Below, in pieces: positions 60,758 to 64,000 of a DNA stretch of 64,000 bases. A program made the position numbers and the translations under genes. Origin of the DNA: CAYXZO01 sp964469505. Its GTDB lineage: Bacteria; Fidelibacterota; UBA8477; JABMPR01. The stretch lies in assembly GCA_964469505.1 (NCBI GenBank), contig CAYXZO010000003.1, positions 1-64,000 on the forward strand, written 5' to 3'. The first letter of the stretch is position 1. Each line of letters starts with the position of its first letter. Under the pieces are notes generated by a model, which made no database searches, was not told where the DNA came from, and saw only the letters and a program-made list of their open reading frames with translations.

Positions 60758-61756
60758 CTAAACCCTCATCCATTGCGTTACCCATGGCAAAAAATTATCC
60801 AGAATCTCTTCATTACCCAATCGCAAGCGACGATCGAGATCAGCCAGCTGTACCAACGCTCCCTTAAGTTCATTCAGGGAATAACGGCTCGCGGCTGCGC
60901 GTTGACGTTGAGACAAGCGTCCTTCCGGCGGCAACCCCAACTTGATTGCCATAAGACTCATGATTTCATGATACAGACGCACTATCAAGTATGTCATACC
61001 TGTTTTACCACCAGCCACAAGAGAGACCAAAGCTTTTAGAAATTCTTTGGGCTGACGGGCCTCAAAGGCTTGCAATAGCGTTTCTAGACTCGCGATCCCA
61101 TTCATCCCTGCAGTGCGCTGGACTTCAGGCAGACCGATGCGGCTTACTTGCGGCTCCAAGGCGAGAGCGATTTTCTCCAGTTCTTGATCTATTACCGCCA
61201 AGTCTCCATCGAATATTTCCTGCAATGCTTGAGCGGCAGCTGGCTCCAACTGTTTATCTCTCCATGCAGCCATGCGGTAAATAATACGTTGAACTTCGTT
61301 AGGCCAGGGTTTGCGCACAGGCACTTCAGTACATAGTTTCCTCAGCGCTTCCAGCCACTTGGGGAAAGGTGGCTCCCTATCAGTGGAAAGAATCAGATAC
61401 GTATCGGGAGCAGGATTTTCCAGCCACTGGGTCAACTGCCTAAGGGTGCGGGAGTTAGCCAACTGCCGGCTCCAGTTCTCTAACCCCCGGACGATCACCA
61501 ACCGGGCCTGGCTGAACAACCCCCCGACATTCAGTAGATTCATTAGAGTCGTTAAACTATCGGGATCGTCGGCCCATACTATCTCTGTCTCGCCCGCTTC
61601 CTTAAAACGGTTCTGGAAACTTTCCCGGAATTGTTCCAGAAACTTTTTCCGTAGCAAAAACTCGGGGCCGTATAACAAGACGGCCTGAGGCAGGCGCCCT
61701 TCTTTAACTGAGCTGAAGACTTTGCTGTAGGTAGTGAAATAAGATTCCATCGCCAT
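60758..61756 (-). CDS. holA: DNA polymerase III delta subunit (clamp loader)
   Basis: 332 residues from ATG 61756 (61750 is also possible); the longer open frame runs into uppP and is rejected. AVLLYGPEFLLRKKFLEQF opens the AAA+ fold and YLILSTDREPPFPKWLEAL is the central block, with the C-terminal collar domain (about 210-332) ending FLPWVTQWM. It opens the beta clamp in the clamp loader. No strong ribosome binding site is visible. Confidence 0.88.
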   Translation of the reverse strand: MAMESYFTTYSKVFSSVKEGRLPQAVLLYGPEFLLRKKFLEQFRESFQNRFKEAGETEIVWADDPDSLTTLMNLLNVGGLFSQARLVIVRGLENWSRQLANSRTLRQLTQWLENPAPDTYLILSTDREPPFPKWLEALRKLCTEVPVRKPWPNEVQRIIYRMAAWRDKQLEPAAAQALQEIFDGDLAVIDQELEKIALALEPQVSRIGLPEVQRTAGMNGIASLETLLQAFEARQPKEFLKALVSLVAGGKTGMTYLIVRLYHEIMSLMAIKLGLPPEGRLSQRQRAAASRYSLNELKGALVQLADLDRRLRLGNEEILDNFLPWVTQWMRV

Positions 61757-61764
61757 TGATCTGC

Positions 61765-62598
61765 TCAGTAAAAAATAAGGAATGCCAGGCCGATAAAGGC
61801 ACAGTAAAAGCCGAAACGGTAAAAATGCCGTCCCATCAAAGTCCTGAGCAGGAACCGCAAAGCTACCCATCCGGAAAAGAAGGAAAAAATCAGCCCTACC
61901 AGCAATAGCCCGATCTCAGTTGCTCCCAAATTCATTTGCCCTAAATCGAAAAAGGCTAATACTGCTGCCCCTAAAATCAGCGGTAAAGCCATCAGGAAAG
62001 AAAATCGGGCTGCCTCCTGGCGGTTAATCCCTAGATTCAAAGCCGTGGCAATGGTAATACCTGAGCGAGAGATGCCGGGACTCAGCGCTAGAATTTGCGC
62101 CAAACCAATTATCAAGGCTTCCTTCATGCCCAGGCGTTTGCCATCGGCAGAACTCAAAAGGGTCGAAAACAGAATGACTGCTGTGAATAGTTCAGCCCCG
62201 GCCACAATTCTGACCCGATTGAACAACCCCTCTACGGAAGATTCAAAAAAAGCTCCCACCAGAGCTGCCGGTATCATACCCACTAATAATAGCCCGAAAT
62301 AGTTGATCTGTCTTCTCTCCTCAGCCGGCTGATCACGGCGGCGAAGCCAATTAAATAATACGGTCAACAATTCTTGCAGATCCTTACGGAATACTATCGC
62401 CACGGCTAAAAAGGTCCCCACGTGAACGGTGATATCAAAAGCCAAGCTCATCAGGAGCGGGTCAGAGAGGGCGTCTCCTGGGACGGCAAATCGATTCCAT
62501 AGGGCCTTGGCAAACACCAAGTGACCGGAACTGGAAACCGGTAGAAATTCCGTCAAGCCCTGCAACACTGCTAAAAAAGTGGCTTCAAGAAAACGCAT
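61765..62598 (-). CDS. uppP: Undecaprenyl-diphosphatase
   Basis: 277 residues, about eight helices. Catalytic blocks GLTEFLPVSSSGHLVF and LSPGISRSGITIATAL are intact. It recycles undecaprenyl diphosphate, the lipid carrier used by peptidoglycan and by the glycan cluster at 42-54 kb. AGGAG lies 6 nt before the ATG. Confidence 0.97.
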   Translation of the reverse strand: MRFLEATFLAVLQGLTEFLPVSSSGHLVFAKALWNRFAVPGDALSDPLLMSLAFDITVHVGTFLAVAIVFRKDLQELLTVLFNWLRRRDQPAEERRQINYFGLLLVGMIPAALVGAFFESSVEGLFNRVRIVAGAELFTAVILFSTLLSSADGKRLGMKEALIIGLAQILALSPGISRSGITIATALNLGINRQEAARFSFLMALPLILGAAVLAFFDLGQMNLGATEIGLLLVGLIFSFFSGWVALRFLLRTLMGRHFYRFGFYCAFIGLAFLIFY

Positions 62599-63358
62599 TC
62601 CGTACTCCTATTAGTGACCACATCCGACCGGTTTTCTCCCCATCGCGTCGGTGGGAAAAGAAACGCTCAGCATCCTCAAAAGTGCAATATGGTAAAATTT
62701 CAACATTTTCGGGCTTCAACCCGAATTCCAGAGCCTGATCCCTGACTGCTAGAGGATTGTCAAAAAACAGCCGGCCCCCACGTGTGATGAGCCACTTCTC
62801 AGAGAAGTAAGTACGGAATTCCGGGCCCACTTCGTAATGGCGTCCACAAATCCCCGGGCCAACACACAGTGAGATTTCAGCGGGTGAGAATTCTCTTACC
62901 ATACACATTGTCTCTAAAAGACGTTTGACAATCCCAGCCAGGGTACCTCGCCAGCCGGCATGAGCCGCACCAATGACTTTACCATTCGGACCCCAAGCCA
63001 TAACAGGTAAACAATCAGCGGTACTGATGGTGAGGAAAAGATTTTCTTTTACGGTGACAAATCCATCAGTTTCCGGGTAAACTCCCGCTCTCTCCACAAC
63101 CCTTATTGTGGCGCTATGAATCTGTCCTCCTTGTACAATAGCGTAATCCTTCACTCCCAACGCTTGCAACCAAACACGTCGGTTCTGTCGCACGCGTTCG
63201 GGGGAATCGCCGGTAGAAGGAGAAAAATTTAAAGAATCGTAGGGACTAGGGCTCACTCCCCCTTTTCGGGTAGCAAAAGCCACCACTAATCTTCCGGGTG
63301 GATCAAGACGCTGAGGCGTGAGAATCTCTACTTCAGCCGGGATGGTTATTCCTCTCAA
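62585..63358 (-). CDS. PgeF/YfiH-family peptidoglycan-editing enzyme (polyphenol oxidase fold)
   Basis: 257 residues. TISTADCLPVMAW (Cys), GAAHAGWRGTLAG (His) and VGPGICGRHYEV form the metal site of the family; the last block is SHRRDGEKTGRMW. In E. coli YfiH removes wrongly built muropeptide precursors, and homologues act on purine nucleosides. The start is probably the TTG at 63358 overlapping the upstream stop (TTGA). It overlaps uppP by 14 nt. Confidence 0.92.
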   Translation of the reverse strand: MRGITIPAEVEILTPQRLDPPGRLVVAFATRKGGVSPSPYDSLNFSPSTGDSPERVRQNRRVWLQALGVKDYAIVQGGQIHSATIRVVERAGVYPETDGFVTVKENLFLTISTADCLPVMAWGPNGKVIGAAHAGWRGTLAGIVKRLLETMCMVREFSPAEISLCVGPGICGRHYEVGPEFRTYFSEKWLITRGGRLFFDNPLAVRDQALEFGLKPENVEILPYCTFEDAERFFSHRRDGEKTGRMWSLIGVRNAFS

Positions 63359-64000
63359 GGAGCTCTGAAAACCCGAACTTCATGGAAACCGGTGGGATCG
63401 TAGATGGCGGCAGGGATCAATTTCTTGCGGAAAAACTCAAGTAAAAACACCGATGCATTTTCGCGGCCGTTTGCCCCGCCCCAATAGACCCGATGGGTAA
63501 GCCCCCGATATTCGGGCATGGTTTGTAGTACTTGACGCCAGGTGTTGGTCCCGTTGGACAAATAGGGGGCATTTTGCAACAGCATTGACATGACGTCATA
63601 ACCTAGAAAAGCATAACGGTCCGGCAGGACTCCAAAAAAATTGTAATAGTTCTTAACCGTGCTATCCGTGGAGGTATCGGGTAGAACCAATTTTTCTCCG
63701 GCGGCTATGGCCAGATGGGGTAAATAACGATAATGTCGCCTTAATGCTTTCTCCTCGGACCATCCCCCGATACCCAATAGATAGGCCCTGAAATTATAGT
63801 GGGCAAATTGGGAGGCAATGAAAGGAACATCCCCCTGATGTAAAGGAAAGAAAAAAGCGTCGATGTTGCCTAACGGGACTTTCAGCGAATCAGAATAGCT
63901 GGGCTTGTCATCTTTTAGAATGGGTTTCAGTAGTTGCTGGTAGTATTCTGGCGGGTTGATCGTATCTGTACTCATTTGTTCAAACAACCGCTCGAACTCA
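63355..64000 (-). CDS. Periplasmic-binding-protein-like protein, C-terminal part
   Basis: The frame is open to the window edge, so the N-terminus lies beyond 64000; about 215 residues are seen. Blocks such as FFFPLHQGDVPFIASQFAHYNF, AYLLGIGGWSEEKAL and PDRYAFLGYDVMSMLL are like type 1 periplasmic binding domains of the LppC/amino-acid receptor group. Its stop overlaps the start of the PgeF-like gene. Whether it has TPR repeats or a lipobox upstream cannot be seen. Confidence 0.65.
   Translation of the reverse strand, partial: EFERLFEQMSTDTINPPEYYQQLLKPILKDDKPSYSDSLKVPLGNIDAFFFPLHQGDVPFIASQFAHYNFRAYLLGIGGWSEEKALRRHYRYLPHLAIAAGEKLVLPDTSTDSTVKNYYNFFGVLPDRYAFLGYDVMSMLLQNAPYLSNGTNTWRQVLQTMPEYRGLTHRVYWGGANGRENASVFLLEFFRKKLIPAAIYDPTGFHEVRVFRAP

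Noticed and set aside
61757..61870. N-terminal extension of the DNA polymerase delta subunit
   Set aside because: It lies in uppP and has no similarity to the start of HolA.
1..64000. CRISPR arrays, insertion sequences, integrases or phage genes
   Set aside because: I saw no regular short repeats, transposase or integrase motifs, or inverted-repeat-bounded elements.

Overview
The window reads as a chromosomal segment of a Gram-negative bacterium of the FCB type, and Neomarinimicrobiota (SAR406/Marinimicrobia) or a close relative such as Calditrichota or KSB1 fits best. This is inference from gene content: FlgD-like C-terminal sorting tails (motif PNPFNPST), a type I dockerin written in the DVxxDGxxxVQDLVxLVNxI style, LapA/LapB for LPS control, UppP, BatA-like and DUF4292 proteins, and frequent TTG/GTG starts with 4-bp ATGA/GTGA gene overlaps. 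I see no phage, IS element or CRISPR array. No stretch over 300 bases lacks a gene. Bases 1-129 hold nothing I can assign.

Layout. 130-10980 (minus): a secreted propeller protein, a site-2-type protease, a beta-helix lipoprotein, a selenocysteine tRNA, a SPOR protein, lapB-lapA, miaB, an M23 peptidase and a small coiled-coil protein. 11039-16450 (minus): gatB, serA, a class V aminotransferase and a DUF1015 protein, forming a serine-biosynthesis operon. 16578-23171 (plus): DUF512 radical-SAM-like protein, der, a secreted HEFFH metalloprotease-like protein, a YigZ-family protein, a selenoprotein whose in-frame UGA has been decoded here as Sec, tadA and tRNA-Ser(CGA). 23316-36012 (minus): a 16-haem cytochrome, hflX, a BatA-like protein, a SEC59/DGK1-type kinase, rpe, a PASTA protein, rsmB, fmt, def, yajC, an EamA transporter and a small exported protein. 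36119-36766 (plus): a peroxiredoxin behind a palindromic operator. 36842-40577 (minus): frr, pyrH, tsf, rpsB, rpsI, rplM. 40746-56016 (minus): a sensor kinase, a YfhO protein and a surface-glycan cluster (alkaline-phosphatase-fold hydrolase, flippase, five glycosyltransferases, a sulfotransferase), then a DUF4292 lipoprotein and a TPR protein. 56020-64000 (minus): an NhaC antiporter with an exported N-terminal domain, a GGDEF cyclase, an anti-sigma/ECF-sigma pair, holA, uppP, pgeF-like and the tail of a periplasmic-binding-like protein.

The most notable point is that two parts of a selenocysteine system lie in one window. There is a complete tRNA-Sec (anticodon UCA, 8-bp acceptor, 5-bp T-stem, long variable arm) at 5656-5746. 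There is also an exported thioredoxin-fold protein with a U-P-S-C active site and a C-terminal dockerin at 21513-22445, with a bacterial SECIS-like hairpin 26 nt after the UGA. An ordinary gene caller would truncate this gene and lose its signal peptide and redox motif. selA, selB and selD are not in the window.
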